NCBI GenBank assembly: GCA_024509875.1
Contig: JAMPIV010021226.1
Coordinates: 157,501 to 221,500 of the forward strand
Direction of reading: 5' to 3'
DNA: 64,000 bases
DNA from: Oreohelix idahoensis
Taxonomy: Eukaryota > Mollusca > Gastropoda > Stylommatophora > Oreohelicidae
Under the pieces are notes generated by a model. The model saw only the letters and a program-made list of their open reading frames with translations, ran no database searches and was not told where the DNA came from. A program made the translations under genes and the position numbers. The stretch's first letter is position 1. Every line of letters starts with the position of its first letter. Below, piece by piece: positions 11,563 through 21,381 of the stretch.

Positions 11563-11700
11563 CAACCTATCACAGGATCCTGCAGCGGTAGTTTCTGTGA
11601 CAATTTGTTTTGCGCAATGATGTTGTCATTCCCATGCAGCTTTAGAGACCCCCGGAAACTAAGGGGGTATTTATTTATAAGACTGAGATATTTCTCTGAA
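11563..11700 (+). repeat. Dispersed repeat R1, copy 2, right part
   Basis: CTGCAGCGGTAGTTTCTGTG and the following CAATTTG, then a CCCCCGGAAACT end, match the right part of R1. The left part is at 4427-4488, on the other side of element 1. Confidence 0.55.
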
Positions 11701-12248
11701 ACTTGTGTTTCTTTGATAACATCAGAAAACACTGGAGTGTTATCCAGCAGCGGCATCATAAGCCTCTTTCCCCGAAGAGATAAAGCATAGTCATTTATTT
11801 AAAAAAACAACAACAAGGTAAAGCAGTCCTATTGCACTGCTGTAGAGTAGTGAAGTGTTAGAGACTTCACTACACTAGGTCACCGCTTCATGAAGGTGGG
11901 GTAACAAGTTCTCTTCTTCACTGTTTTAGCCTTCCCTAACTCACGAGCAAATTCATGTACTCATTTACAGCTGGTTTATTACTTCAAATTTGATGGACAT
12001 GACAACTTCACATGGCTAGAGGAGGCATGAACCTTCCACAACTACTGCTACACTCTAACTTCATTCTTTGCTGTCATAATTTCACTTTTTTCTCTTATTT
12101 CCAATCCCTCCCAAAATGAATTCAGAGTTAAATCAGACATCTATTAGGTATAGTTTTTGTGTCTGCCTTACAAACCTCTTGCGTCAAATGGTGTTATCAT
12201 GATAATGATGAAGATGAATGGGGCTTCTACTGTTAATATTTGTTTGGG
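11701..12248. other. No feature recognised
   Basis: AT-rich intergenic sequence. The only open frames are short, without recognisable motifs, and overlap on both strands. Confidence 0.5.
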
Positions 12249-12415
12249 AGCCGCGCTGGTGTAATGATTACCACACTGCGCTGGCGATCGGGTGAACCAG
12301 GTTCGAGCCCTGGCGACATTTGAAGAAGTGTCGTCGACCGGGACTTGAACTGGAATAATTCGAGCCCTGGCGAAGACATCCATTGAGATGTGATGCTGGA
12401 GAAAAGCGTTAATAT
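12249..12415 (+). repeat. tRNA-derived SINE
   Basis: The head GCCGCGCTGGTGTAATGATT carries an A-box-like TGGTGTAATGA, and about 40 bases later GGTTCGAGCCC is a perfect B box. Together these are the internal Pol III promoter of a tRNA. Fold and length do not suit a functional tRNA, and a tRNA-unrelated body follows with a second copy of TCGAGCCCTGGCG at about 12360. A SINE is therefore more likely than a tRNA gene. Confidence 0.7.
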
Positions 12416-12419
12416 TACC

Positions 12420-12720
12420 GAGAGAGACAGAAATAGAAATGATGACATAAAACAATTGTAGGAACTACGTCATACATCAAATACATAGAAAGACATAAAA
12501 TTAAGAGGTTTGGCCATTTCATGAAAATGGAACCCGATAAATTAACGATAGAAGGACTAGTCTCAGGGCACAGAGGTGACCAAGAGGCAAACGCATAGAC
12601 AACATCACAAAACATCTTCAAAAACACGGGCTCAGAGCAAAATATGCAACTCATTTGGCTCAAGAACATAAACTTCAGCTCCCCACTACGCTTCACAGCA
12701 ACTACGGACGGAAAAAGTAA
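12420..12720 (+). pseudogene. LINE RT C-terminus (relic)
   Basis: The plus strand encodes IKRFGHFMKMEPDKL, followed after a frame break by GHRGRPRGKRIDNI and a Lys-rich end. This is the standard tail of ORF2 in many APE-type LINEs (R-W-F-GH-M-R-M, then G-R-P-R-x-R). Only about 100 codons survive, with at least one shift. It directly follows the SINE. Confidence 0.65.
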
Positions 12721-12851
12721 AAATTAAACGTAAGTTAGATTTTACAAGTCGTTTATACTTTCTTTATATTTTATTACGAACACCTTTCTGCTTTCTATTT
12801 TCATATATAATAATCACGTGCATGTACCTTCAAAAAAATAGAAAGGACCAG

Positions 12852-13079
12852 ATTGGACCAACCTCCCCTACACGGTCTTGATAGAAATATACTGTCTGCT
12901 GCCTCCTAAACAGAGATACAACATGTCTTTGACTTGTAAAGCTTGGCTCCTGCCGTTCTCTAGACCGTCAGTATGGCGGCGAGGTAACTTCCGGTTTAAC
13001 GGCGAAGATGATTGGAAGGCTGTAAGCTTCTCTAGTAAAGTAGGGCGTGGATTACGTCACATGACTTTGGATTGCTCGG
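12852..13079 (+). CDS. Host F-box gene, F-box exon
   Basis: The exon encodes an F-box, the SKP1-binding domain of SCF ubiquitin ligases: WTNLPYTVLIEIYCLLP at the start, then RYNMSLTCKAW and SVWRRGNFRF. Next comes a segment ending LRHMTLDCS that looks like the first leucine-rich strand. The layout resembles FBXO39/FBXO33-type proteins. The start is uncertain: AG at 12850-12851 gives phase 1, but the pyrimidine tract is weak. I end the exon at CTCGG|GTAATT (GT at 13080), which gives phase 1 and fits the next exon. The open frame runs on to 13183, with another good donor (GAG|GTGAGA at 13169) in phase 0, but that part overlaps a LINE relic. Upstream exons and the start codon are not located. Confidence 0.65.
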
Positions 13080-13167
13080 GTAATTTTCACATCAAACTTT
13101 TATACGACTCTCATTTCTTGTTCACATTAAAAGCTAGTTTATCACCATTTCATCATCATCACCACGA

Positions 13168-13329
13168 GGTGAGAAGACACTAGTCATGGATAAGAAACAC
13201 TGAGAAATCTGTTGATAGCTTTACAAGGCAGTCCTTGTTCTGTAATCCCCAAGGTATGAGAAGTTGTTGGAAACCAAAGAACACATGGGCAGCAGAACTG
13301 GAGACGTACATGAAGTAGATGAAGAAAGG
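13168..13329 (+). pseudogene. LINE 3' relic
   Basis: GAGAAGACACTAGTCATGGA onward is decayed LINE ORF2 C-terminal sequence (SLFCNPQGMRS, then NTWAAELETYMK). It matches the pattern F/W-x-P-x-G-x-R followed by NTWRR-x-E-x-E. A related relic with the same GAGAAGACAC start lies at about 59250. It occupies the beginning of the first identified intron of the F-box gene. Confidence 0.55.
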
Positions 13330-13766
13330 GAAGACCTTGAGCTGAGCTGACGGCATGGGAGAATAAGACTTGGCATTAAGTTTGTTTATTGAAGACCTTG
13401 AGCTGAGCTGATGGCATGGGAGAATCAGACTTGGCATTAAGTTTGTTTATTGAAGGCCTTGAGCTGAGCTGATGGCATGGGAGAATCAGACTTGGCATTA
13501 AGTTTGTTTATTGAAGGCCTTGAGCTGAGCTGATGGCATGGGAGAATCAGACTTGGCATTAAGTTTGTTTATTGAAGACCTTGAGCTGAGCTGATGGCAT
13601 GGGAGAATCAGACTTGGCATTAAGTTTGTTTATTGAAGGCCTTGAGCTGAGCTGATGGCATGAGAGAATCAGACTTAGCATTAAGTTTGTTTATTGAAGG
13701 CCTTGGGCTGAGCTGATGGCATGGGAGAATCAGACTTGGCATTAAGTTTGTTTATTGAAGGCCTAT
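13330..13766. repeat. 61-bp minisatellite, about seven copies
   Basis: The unit begins GAAGACCTTGAGCTGAGCTG and ends TTAAGTTTGTTTATT. It repeats about seven times head to tail with very few differences (GACC/GGCC and single changes), so it is recent or homogenised. It lies in the first identified intron of the F-box gene. No coding role is seen. Confidence 0.9.
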
Positions 13767-13937
13767 GCTCCTTATGGAGCTGAAGTATGATGATGACAAC
13801 AATTATTTGTTCGTCATTGATGCTCTTAGCTTCAAGCAATGATTTCTTTATTTAGTCTGATTAATAATGGTATGTAGGAATCTTTTTCATTCACCGGTTT
13901 TTTTATAAATTATCTCCGTTTCTATATAGCCTCATAC

Positions 13938-14349
13938 ATTGCTTGTTCGTGCTTGTTTGTCTCATTAACTACTTTTCTTGATTGTTTGAATCTAGATAGT
14001 CTAATCTACTATTGCTCGTGATTATTTGTCTCTAGATAGTTTCATTAACTGTTGATCTTGATTGTTTGTATCTAGATAGTTTCAGTAACTATTGATCTTG
14101 ATTGTTTATCTCTAGACAGTCTAATTAACTATTCACCTTGATTGTTTGAATCTAGTCTAATGTACTATTGATCTTGATTGTTTGTCCCTAGATAGTTTCA
14201 TTAACTATTGATCTTGATTGTTTGTAGATAATCTCATTAACTATTGATCTTGATTATTTGTCTCTAGATAATCTCATCAGCAATTGATCTTGATTGTATG
14301 TCTCTAGATGGTCTCATTAACTGTTGATATTGATTGTTTGTCTCTAGAC
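13938..14349. repeat. 40-bp minisatellite, block 1
   Basis: The consensus unit is about 40 bp: TTGATTGTTTGTCTCTAGAT followed by AGTCTCATTAACTGTTGATC. About ten diverged copies are present. The block stops inside a unit at 14349, where the hAT element starts, and resumes at 21031. Confidence 0.9.
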
Positions 14350-14797
14350 ATGTGTTTCCTAACCGGTGTGCCGCGGCACACTAATGTGCCGTCGCGCCTA
14401 TCAAAGTGTGTCGCGAAATTTTTCTAAATTTGCTATATGAAGTATATTTTTAGTGATCATGTAACATAAAACTGATCTTACAGCTTGAGTTCATTCAGTA
14501 ATAATTGGAGAGCTATTAACTGCTTTGAACAAAAACAGTATACTTCAAAATTTCATGATATTATAAAACGCAAGAGGCGCATAAACAACATTCAAAGGCC
14601 ATGGACGGAGCATAGCACTTCAACAAAGAGCGGTAAGGTAGAGGAAATTGATACGTTGCACACGCGCGTACAATTCGTGTTGTATGTTTCATTTTACAAT
14701 TAACACAGTGATCAGTGTGTTGTTTCTTGCTTGTGTTTGATTTGTAAAACTGTGTAAAATATTTAGTACATTCGATTTGCCGTTTTAAAACGTTATT

Positions 14798-15582
14798 GGT
14801 TGGTTGGTTGGTTCATATCCCCATAGGGCGCGAGTGATTAGACTCTTTTGCCCTTTGTGCAGACAGCTCGTCCTTCTGCACTTGGTCCGTGTTGCCACAC
14901 GGCCGGGAAGCTACCAATCGCGACACCAGACGATTGGGCCGCAACCCGCCGTGCATCTACACATATCGGACGATTGGGGGTGTGTTTTTGGGCTTTCTTT
15001 CAACCCCAGGGAGCATCCTAGACTCGAGACAGGGTACACCAGGCCCACTTTGGCGTGTGTGTAATGTACTGCCTCAAGGTTTGATAGCTCTCTACCCTGC
15101 AAAGGGGGTTATACCTCCGAGGACAGTGATGACTGGCAGAGAGGCCAGTCACCAGTGGGCTTTGTTGCAACCCCAGGGAACCTCTTGTCGGGTGGCGAGA
15201 GTGCAATGCCACGAGAAAAGTGGTTCTCTACCCTGCAAAAGGGGTTATATCTCCAAGACAAGACGTATCGAGGGATCGGCTCAGCCAGCGCCGTGCCTCT
15301 ACCACTGCCGAGCTGCATTACCAAGAAGAAACAAGCTCCGGCCCATCTGAACTGGGAGGACCCGGACCCGGGACCAAACAGTCTCGATAGATCACGGCTC
15401 TGTTCATCAATGGCGTAGCAGCGACCGAGCCTCTACCACTGTCAAATGACGTTATCGGACACAGACACATATCACTGCCTCTACTTTACTGGGAAGACCC
15501 GAAAGCCGGGACCACACACAGTCTTGAGAGGACAAAGATCGCTTGCAACGGGGGCAACGAAAGTCGGAACGCTTGCCACCAC
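14798..15582 (-). mobile_element. AACC-tailed retroposon in the hAT element
   Basis: It is flanked by a 12-bp direct repeat TAAAACGTTATT (14786-14797 and 15583-15594). On plus it begins with four GGTT units, so on minus it ends in an (AACC)n tail, the mark of a LINE-mobilised copy. The 785-bp body is GC-richer than its surroundings and has internal duplications (CTCTACCCTGCAAA at about 15091 and 15229; GCCTCTACCACTG at about 15295 and 15430). No recognisable protein. It may be a SINE or the 3' untranslated end of a LINE. Confidence 0.75.
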
Positions 15583-15594
15583 TAAAACGTTATT

Positions 15595-16110
15595 AAAAGT
15601 AGATAAACTAGCTGACATTGATAGATTTATTACAAGAAAGCGTGTCCAAGAAAATAGTAACAGTTACAGCATGACTAGTATTTGCAGAAATTAAAACATC
15701 AGTTTGGACGAGGTCACGTCAACTTAAGTCTGGAATTTTCTTGGTCTGTTGAGAAAGATTGTCCTCAGCCATTATGTGTTGTATGCGGTGACAAACTTTC
15801 GAATGAAGCCATGGTTCCTAGTAAATTGAAAAGACATTTGATCACTAAACATGCACATCTCTTGAAAAAAGATTTGAATTATTTCAACAGGTTAGTTGAA
15901 CAACAAACAAAACAAGTACTCTATTTGGATCAAAGAGTTAAAGTATCTGATAAAACTCAAAAAGCTTCTTATCATGTAGACGAAATCATAGCACAGCAAA
16001 TGAAATCATATACTACAGCTGAGTCATTTATTTTGCCTGCGTGCCGTTTGATTGTTAGAACAATGTTTGGTAGTGAAACGGAAAACGAAATTACCAAAAT
16101 TCCGTTGTCT
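15595..16110 (+). pseudogene. hAT transposase, N-terminal half
   Basis: A short frame with DIDRFITRKRV precedes a longer one (from 15682) with a BED-type zinc finger: PLCVVCGDKLSNEAMVPSKL, then RHLITKHAHL. That gives C-x2-C and H-x4-H spacing, as in DNA-binding BED fingers of hAT transposases and the ZBED genes derived from them. Next comes the linker FNRLVEQQTKQ and the start of the catalytic region at ESFILPACRL. It is cut at 16110 by a LINE and resumes at 19189. Confidence 0.8.
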
Positions 16111-16384
16111 CATCTCATACTCATCTCAACCCGTAACCCGTCATGGGTCGTAGGGGTGCCATGGTGGAAGCATCAGCAGGCAGGGTCCTGACCCTGCTCT
16201 CTATTCTCAGCAATGAGTACAAGTGTGGAAAAGCCGTGCCCTACTCATTCTTTGATGTTATCAGCACAGGATTTTCTTTGCCTTCCTCTTCTCCGTTTAC
16301 CTTCGACTGTTCCCAGGAGGATCGTTTTCGAAAGGGAGTCATGACGAGTTACATGCCCAAACCAGGCAAACATTCGACGTTTCA

Positions 16385-17800
16385 CTACTGACAAAAGTGG
16401 TTCTTGGTGGCCTGCATAGTGTTTATTTTCTCTCTAACATAGACATTTGTTTTGTGCTCTTTATAGCAAATGCGCAAAATTCTTCTATAACATTTATACT
16501 CGAAAGCCTGAATCCTTCGCTCCGTATCTGCAGTGAGTGTCCAGCCCTCACACCCATACAAGAGAATAGATAATACAAGTGATTTGTATAATTTGATCTT
16601 CACAGGAAAACTGATGTTACTTTTCCAGATCACATTCAGCCTTGTCATGGCAGCTGATGACATCTCAAGTCTTGTCTTGATTTTTTTACTTGATCTTCCA
16701 TCACTACATATAGTGGACCCTAGATATTTTAAGGTGTTCACTTCTTCTAACGTTTGCCCATTTAACGTATTGTTGGTTGGAACATGTTTCTTTTGGCTAT
16801 TCACCAATATCTTGCTTTTTTCTATATTAATTTCCATCCCATACGTTCTTGTTACTTTCTCCAGTCTAGAGGTAAGGTCTTGAAGTTCTGATTCTATTCC
16901 GGCGATTAGATCGATATCATCAGCAAAACGTAGATTGCAAAGAGGTCGGCCTCTAATCCATATGGTTGTTTTATAATCGTAGAGAGCTTCCTGCATAATA
17001 TGTTCTAGATATATATTAAAGAGCACTGGGGACAGGATACATCCCTGACGAGCTCCTACAGTTGTTTTGAAAAATTCTCCAATGTCATTGCTTGCAAAAA
17101 CAGCACTGCTTGCGTCCTTGTATAGTGCTTCAATGATATCTATGATGTTGGTATCAAAATTGAATTTTCTCATTATTTGCCATGCGCCTTCATGCCAGAC
17201 TCGATGGAAGGCTTTTGTGAATCGATGAAGTTATGGTATAAATCGCGTTGATGCTGGAGATGTTTTTCGATCAGTAATCTCATATTGAAGATTTGTTCTG
17301 AGGTACTTCTTTTTGGCCTAAAGCCAGCCTGTTCCTCGGACAAGATTTCTTCTGATTTCTGTTTTATTCTGTTTAAAAGTATCCTTAACATAACTTTACT
17401 TGGATGACTAATAAGCTAATGGTTCTGTAGTTCTTGCACATTTTTAGATTTCCTTTCTTTGGAAGCGGTATTACTAATGACTGTGTCCACTCTTTTGGCC
17501 ATTTATTGTACTCCATATCTTCTGGCAAATTGTTGTCATGATTTTTACTATATGTGGTCCTCCATATTTCAAGAGCTCTGCTGGGATATTATCCACACCC
17601 GGTGACTTCCCTGCTTTCGTCGAACATATAGCCTCTTCCACTTCTTCCAGTAATATTGCTGCATTTCCGAGTTCCCTGTTTTCACACTTAATGTTGTTTA
17701 CTGTGTTATAGTCAGGGTCGAGTTTACAGTTATATAATTCTTTACAATATTCTGTCCAACTTCTCATTACAGCTGTTTTTTTCATCGAGCAGAGCCCCAT
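16385..17800 (-). pseudogene. LINE reverse transcriptase (in the hAT element)
   Basis: Three minus-strand frames chain. 17800-17474 carries KAGKSPGVDNIPAELLKYGG. 17391-17173 carries LSEEQAGFRPKRSTSEQIF and NFIDS. 17173-16385 carries VGARQGCILSPVLFNIYLE, the catalytic LRFADDIDLIA, LKYLGSTIC, and YGCEGWTL near the end. These are the canonical RT blocks in the right order, followed by the C-terminal thumb. Breaks at about 17440 and 17220 disable it. It would copy LINE RNA at the nicked target. Confidence 0.8.
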
Positions 17801-17867
17801 TGCTATCTTCTATGACAGTTACCCTGGGGTGTTGGGGTTTTGTTAGTCTTCTTAATGTGCCAAAAGC

Positions 17868-19090
17868 TTACTTGCTGTTATCTTTTATTAGCCCCATATT
17901 AATGGACTCACATTGATCAGCTACCCATTTTTCTTTGGCCTGTTTCATTTTCTTTCTAATATTTTTATTCAACATACTGTATTGCCATGCTGCTTCAGGA
18001 ACCTCTTTCTTAACCTTTTTCATTTCCCGCCGTGTATCATATAACTTCAGAATGTCATCTGTAACCCATGGTTTGTTTATTTTCTTTCTTTTACCACGTA
18101 TTTCTGTTGCTGATTCAATGAGCACGTCTTTCATCTTCTCTGTGATTGAGTTGATATCATCCTCCAGAAAGTTGAGAGCTGCAAATTTTCCTCCAACAGT
18201 TGCCTCAAAGATTCCCGCGATTTCTGGATGTTTCAGTTTGTCTAAATTAAATCTTAACAGAGAACATCTGTTTTGATTTTAATTCTTTTTGAGTTTAAGC
18301 TTTAGCGTCATCAATACCATGTCGTGATCACTACCAATGTCGGCGCGAGGAAAAGTCCTAGTCTTGGCTTTATTAATACTGGACTTTAATCTTTTGGATA
18401 CAAAAATAAAATCAATTTGGCCATGTATCTCAGTTTTCGGGGCATGCCACATTGTTCTTCTTGATAACTTATGAGAAAATAGTGTATTTGCAAGGGTTAG
18501 TTTATAGTTGCTGGCACATTCTGGTAGCCTTGGTCCTCGATCTTTGGTTTCTCCTGTCCCAAATTTCCTCACTGTGCCAGCCCACTGACCGTCTGCATCT
18601 GACCCTATTTTAGCATTCCAATCGCCTAGCACGATGAGAAGATCTTTCTTTGGAATTTTCGTAATTGTTTCATCCGGATTTTCATAAAATGTATCAGTTG
18701 CATCATCCTCATAGTCAGTAGTGGGGGCATATATCTGTATGATGGAGATGTTCTTTGGATGGCTGCAATATTTATGGTGATAAGCCTGCTATTTACTGTG
18801 GTGCAGCTGATGACAGAGTTCAATCTATGTGCAATAAAACCTACTCCATGCTGATGTTTGGACGCATCTCTACTTAACCAAATTTTGTGACCATCATCCG
18901 TTATTGATTCACCTAATCCTGTCCATCTGACTTCTGCTAGGCCCAGGATGTCCAACGAGTATCTAATAAGCTCATGTGTTAGTTCTCTGACTTTTCCACA
19001 TGCATATAGCGTGTAAACATTCCAAATTCGAACAACAAAACTTTCTCTAGGAAGTTTCAAAACAGGTGTTTGTACCCCATTTGCTGACAT
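17868..19090 (-). pseudogene. LINE endonuclease and linker (in the hAT element)
   Basis: Minus-strand frames give an AP-type endonuclease. RIWNVYTLYACGKVREL and DILGLAEVRWTGLG come first, then a break. Next are LGDWNAKIGSD (catalytic D and N), HGQIDFIFVSKRL and IGSDHDMVLM (catalytic D-H) at 18632-18279. A lysine-rich linker (INKPWVTDDIL, 18134-17868) leads to the RT. At least one frame break at about 18640. Such enzymes nick target DNA for target-primed reverse transcription. Confidence 0.75.
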
Positions 19091-19188
19091 AATACTCTCA
19101 GCGCGGTCGTTGTTAATCCGGGCCTCGGCCGATCCGGCATAATATAACTGAGTTGACTTTCCATCACAGCATTTCAGTGGGCAAGAGG

Positions 19189-20540
19189 TCCGTTGTCTAA
19201 TGATACGATTAGAAAAAGAGATGTCTTCTAACATTGAGGAACATGTTTCAATAGAGCTTAAAAAATAAGACTTTGCGCTACAAGTTGACGAATCTTCAGA
19301 CATAAGTGGCAAAGCACAACTGTTAGCATTTGTTCGCTTTGTCCATGGAAATGAAATCATAAACCAATGTTTATGATGCACAGAACTTGTAGATCGCACG
19401 AGATATATTTGATACCTTGACTGTCTACTTAAAAAATGTGATCTCTCCTGGAAGTCATGTGGGGGAGTTTGCACAGATGGCGCTCCACCTATGATGGGGG
19501 TCTATCAAAGATTTTCTCGCACTTGTAAGAGAGCAAAATCCTAACATGATTTCCACACATTGCTTTCTGCATAGGGAAGCCCTTGTTGGAAAGACACTGA
19601 GGAAAGAATTAAAGTCTGTATTAGACCAGGCTGTCCTAATGGTCAATTTAGTGAAGTCAAGGCCTCTAAAGACCCGACTCTTTAAACAGCTTTGTAAAGC
19701 TATGGATTTGCAGTATGCATGTTTAATTTTACACACAGAAGTGAGATGGTTATCAAGGGGAAGAATGTTAGCTCGGGTGTGGAACGAAATGAAATTTTTT
19801 TTTTTTCAGTCAGAAGGAAACATAACATTTTATAAAAACCACAGCAGTGAACTTTGGTGGGCCAAGCTAGCATACCTGTCAGAAATATTCAGGCGCCTAA
19901 ACAGTGTGAATACCAGTATGCAACTACGAAATGAAAACATCCTTACATCTACTCATAAGCTACTTTCATTTTAAAAAAGTATATTAATCAGGTTAAACAG
20001 AGCTAGGGAGGGTAATCTTGATATGTTTCCACTGGTACCCAAAAACAGTTTAAAAGACATTGCTACCCTCATAATGGAGCATTTGGAAACATTGGAGCAA
20101 AATGTCCAATATTACTTTCCATCGCTGACTACAGAGAGATTTACTGGAGAAAGAAATCCATTTGTGCCTCTTTCATCTGACTTGGATTTTACAATAATAG
20201 AAGAAGAACAGTTAGCTTCTATTTCAACTGATCGCAGTCTTAAAATGAAACACTCTGAGATGCCCCTGGACGCATTCTGAATTTCTGTTAAAGACGAGTA
20301 TTCTGTTATTGCAAAACGAACTTTAATTATTTTGATGCAGTTTTCTACGTCATATTTATGTGAGTTGGGATTTTCTACACTTACAAGCATTAAATGAAAA
20401 AAAAAAAAAAAAAAAAAAGGTGGGGGGGAGAAGACTTCTCTGTGTTGAAGATGACATAACAGTTTGCTTATCTCAGATACGCCCTAATATCCAAGAAATT
20501 ACTCAAAAGCATCAAGCCCAAGTATCGCATTAGGACCATC
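19189..20540 (+). pseudogene. hAT transposase, C-terminal half
   Basis: It resumes after the LINE with LSNDTIRKR, then ALQVDESSDISGKAQLLAFV (the D-x-S/T catalytic strand of ZBED5-like transposases). Further blocks are CFLHREALVGKTL and LLHTEVRWLSRGRML (19546-19974), then VPKNSLKDIATLIMEHLE and, near 20340, STSYLCELGFSTLTSIK, the hAT dimerisation motif. Stops, shifts and two homopolymer runs (T at 19797, A at 20398) break the frame. Close to the SCAND3/ZBED5/FAM200 group. Inactive. Confidence 0.8.
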
Positions 20541-20650
20541 AGGTTTGTATAAAAACATTTTTTTTGGGTCAAATAAATGTTCCAATTATTTTAAATAATT
20601 AAAATAACACAGAATTGAGAGTTTTATTTATTCTAAAGTACCCACAAATA

Positions 20651-20895
20651 GTCGGCGTCTGTGGCCTAATGGATATGAATGCAGTTTCACAATCCAGATA
20701 TACCAGGTTCGAAACCTGCTGCAGGCGGTTTGGTAGCAGATCGCTTTGTGTGAATTTTTAACAATGGTATAAGCGCCGTACCGTTCAGAAAGCAATGGCA
20801 AACTACTGAATGAAAACATTGCCTAGAAAAATCAAAAACAGCCAATAAAAGCTGGGGTTCATTGCCACGTCCTGTAAAAGATAAGCAACTAACTA
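20651..20895 (+). repeat. Complete tRNA-derived SINE with 11-bp TSD
   Basis: It is bounded by ACCCACAAATA at 20640-20650 and 20896-20906. The head has TGGCCTAATGG (A box) and GGTTCGAAACC (B box), about 40 bases apart, so it derives from a tRNA. The tail is AACTAACTA-like, suggesting a LINE partner with a short tandem tail. It sits in the 3' untranslated part of the hAT element. The full length is 245 bp. Confidence 0.85.
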
Positions 20896-21030
20896 ACCCA
20901 CAAATAAGTGTATTTAATTTAGTATATTTCACTGTAATATTTTATTCTGGCGCGGGGTCAGATAGGTGTACCGCAAATGTTTAGTAAATTGAAAAGTGTG
21001 CCGCAAACACAAAAAGGTTGAGAAACACTG

Positions 21031-21381
21031 CTGTAGACAGTATCATTAACTGTTGATCTTGAATGTTTGTCTCTAGATAGTCTCATTAACTGTTGATCTT
21101 GATTGTTTGTCTCTAGATAGTCTCATCAACTGTTCATCTTGATTGTTTGTCTCTAGATAGTCTCATCAACTGTTCACCTTAATTGTTTGTCTCTAGATAG
21201 TCTCATTAACTGGTGATCTTGATTGTTTGTCTCTAGATAGTTTCATTAACTGTTGATCTTGACTGTTTGTTTCTAGATGGTCTCATTAACTGTTGATATT
21301 GATTGTTTGTCTCTAGATAGCATCATTGACTGTTGATCCTGATTGTTTGCCTCTAGATAGTTTAATTAACTATTGACCTTG
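21031..21381. repeat. 40-bp minisatellite, block 2
   Basis: About eight and a half units continue the array interrupted at 14349. They start inside the hAT target duplication (CTGTAGAC) and stop at 21381, where the next insertion begins. Confidence 0.9.

Larger units (their letters stand above)
16111..19188 (-). mobile_element. APE-type LINE inserted in the hAT transposase
   Basis: The 10-bp target duplication TCCGTTGTCT is at 16101-16110 and 19189-19198, and the hAT reading continues across it. The LINE is minus-strand, 3078 bp. Its 3' end (low coordinates) has a short TGAGATGAGTATGAGATGAG tail instead of poly(A), and a 3' untranslated region to about 16384. It encodes an AP-type endonuclease and a reverse transcriptase with the FADDI box. 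RTE-like by tail and length, but the clade is not proven. Several frame breaks; probably dead and 5' truncated. Confidence 0.85.
14350..21030 (+). mobile_element. ZBED5-like hAT DNA transposon with nested insertions
   Basis: The ends form imperfect inverted repeats. The left starts ATGTGTTTCCTAACCGGTGT; the right end, read inverted, is CAGTGTTTCTCAACCTTTTT. The 8-bp flanks are CTCTAGAC (14342-14349) and CTGTAGAC (21031-21038), one mismatch apart, as expected for hAT target duplications. The target is one unit of the 40-bp minisatellite. The transposase is of the BED-finger, ZBED5-like kind. Three later insertions lie inside, each with its own duplication: 14798-15582, 16111-19188 and 20651-20895. 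Without them the element is about 2.55 kb. Frame breaks make it inactive. Confidence 0.85.

Noticed and set aside
12249..12320. A functional tRNA gene (A and B boxes present)
   Set aside because: Arms do not fold into a normal cloverleaf, and a SINE-like body with a repeated segment follows. The same applies to 20651-20725, which has a SINE's target duplication.
13080..13183. The F-box open frame continuing to 13183 with a donor at 13169
   Set aside because: The donor is in phase 0, whereas the later exons need phase 1, and the sequence past about 13168 is a LINE relic. Not fully excluded.
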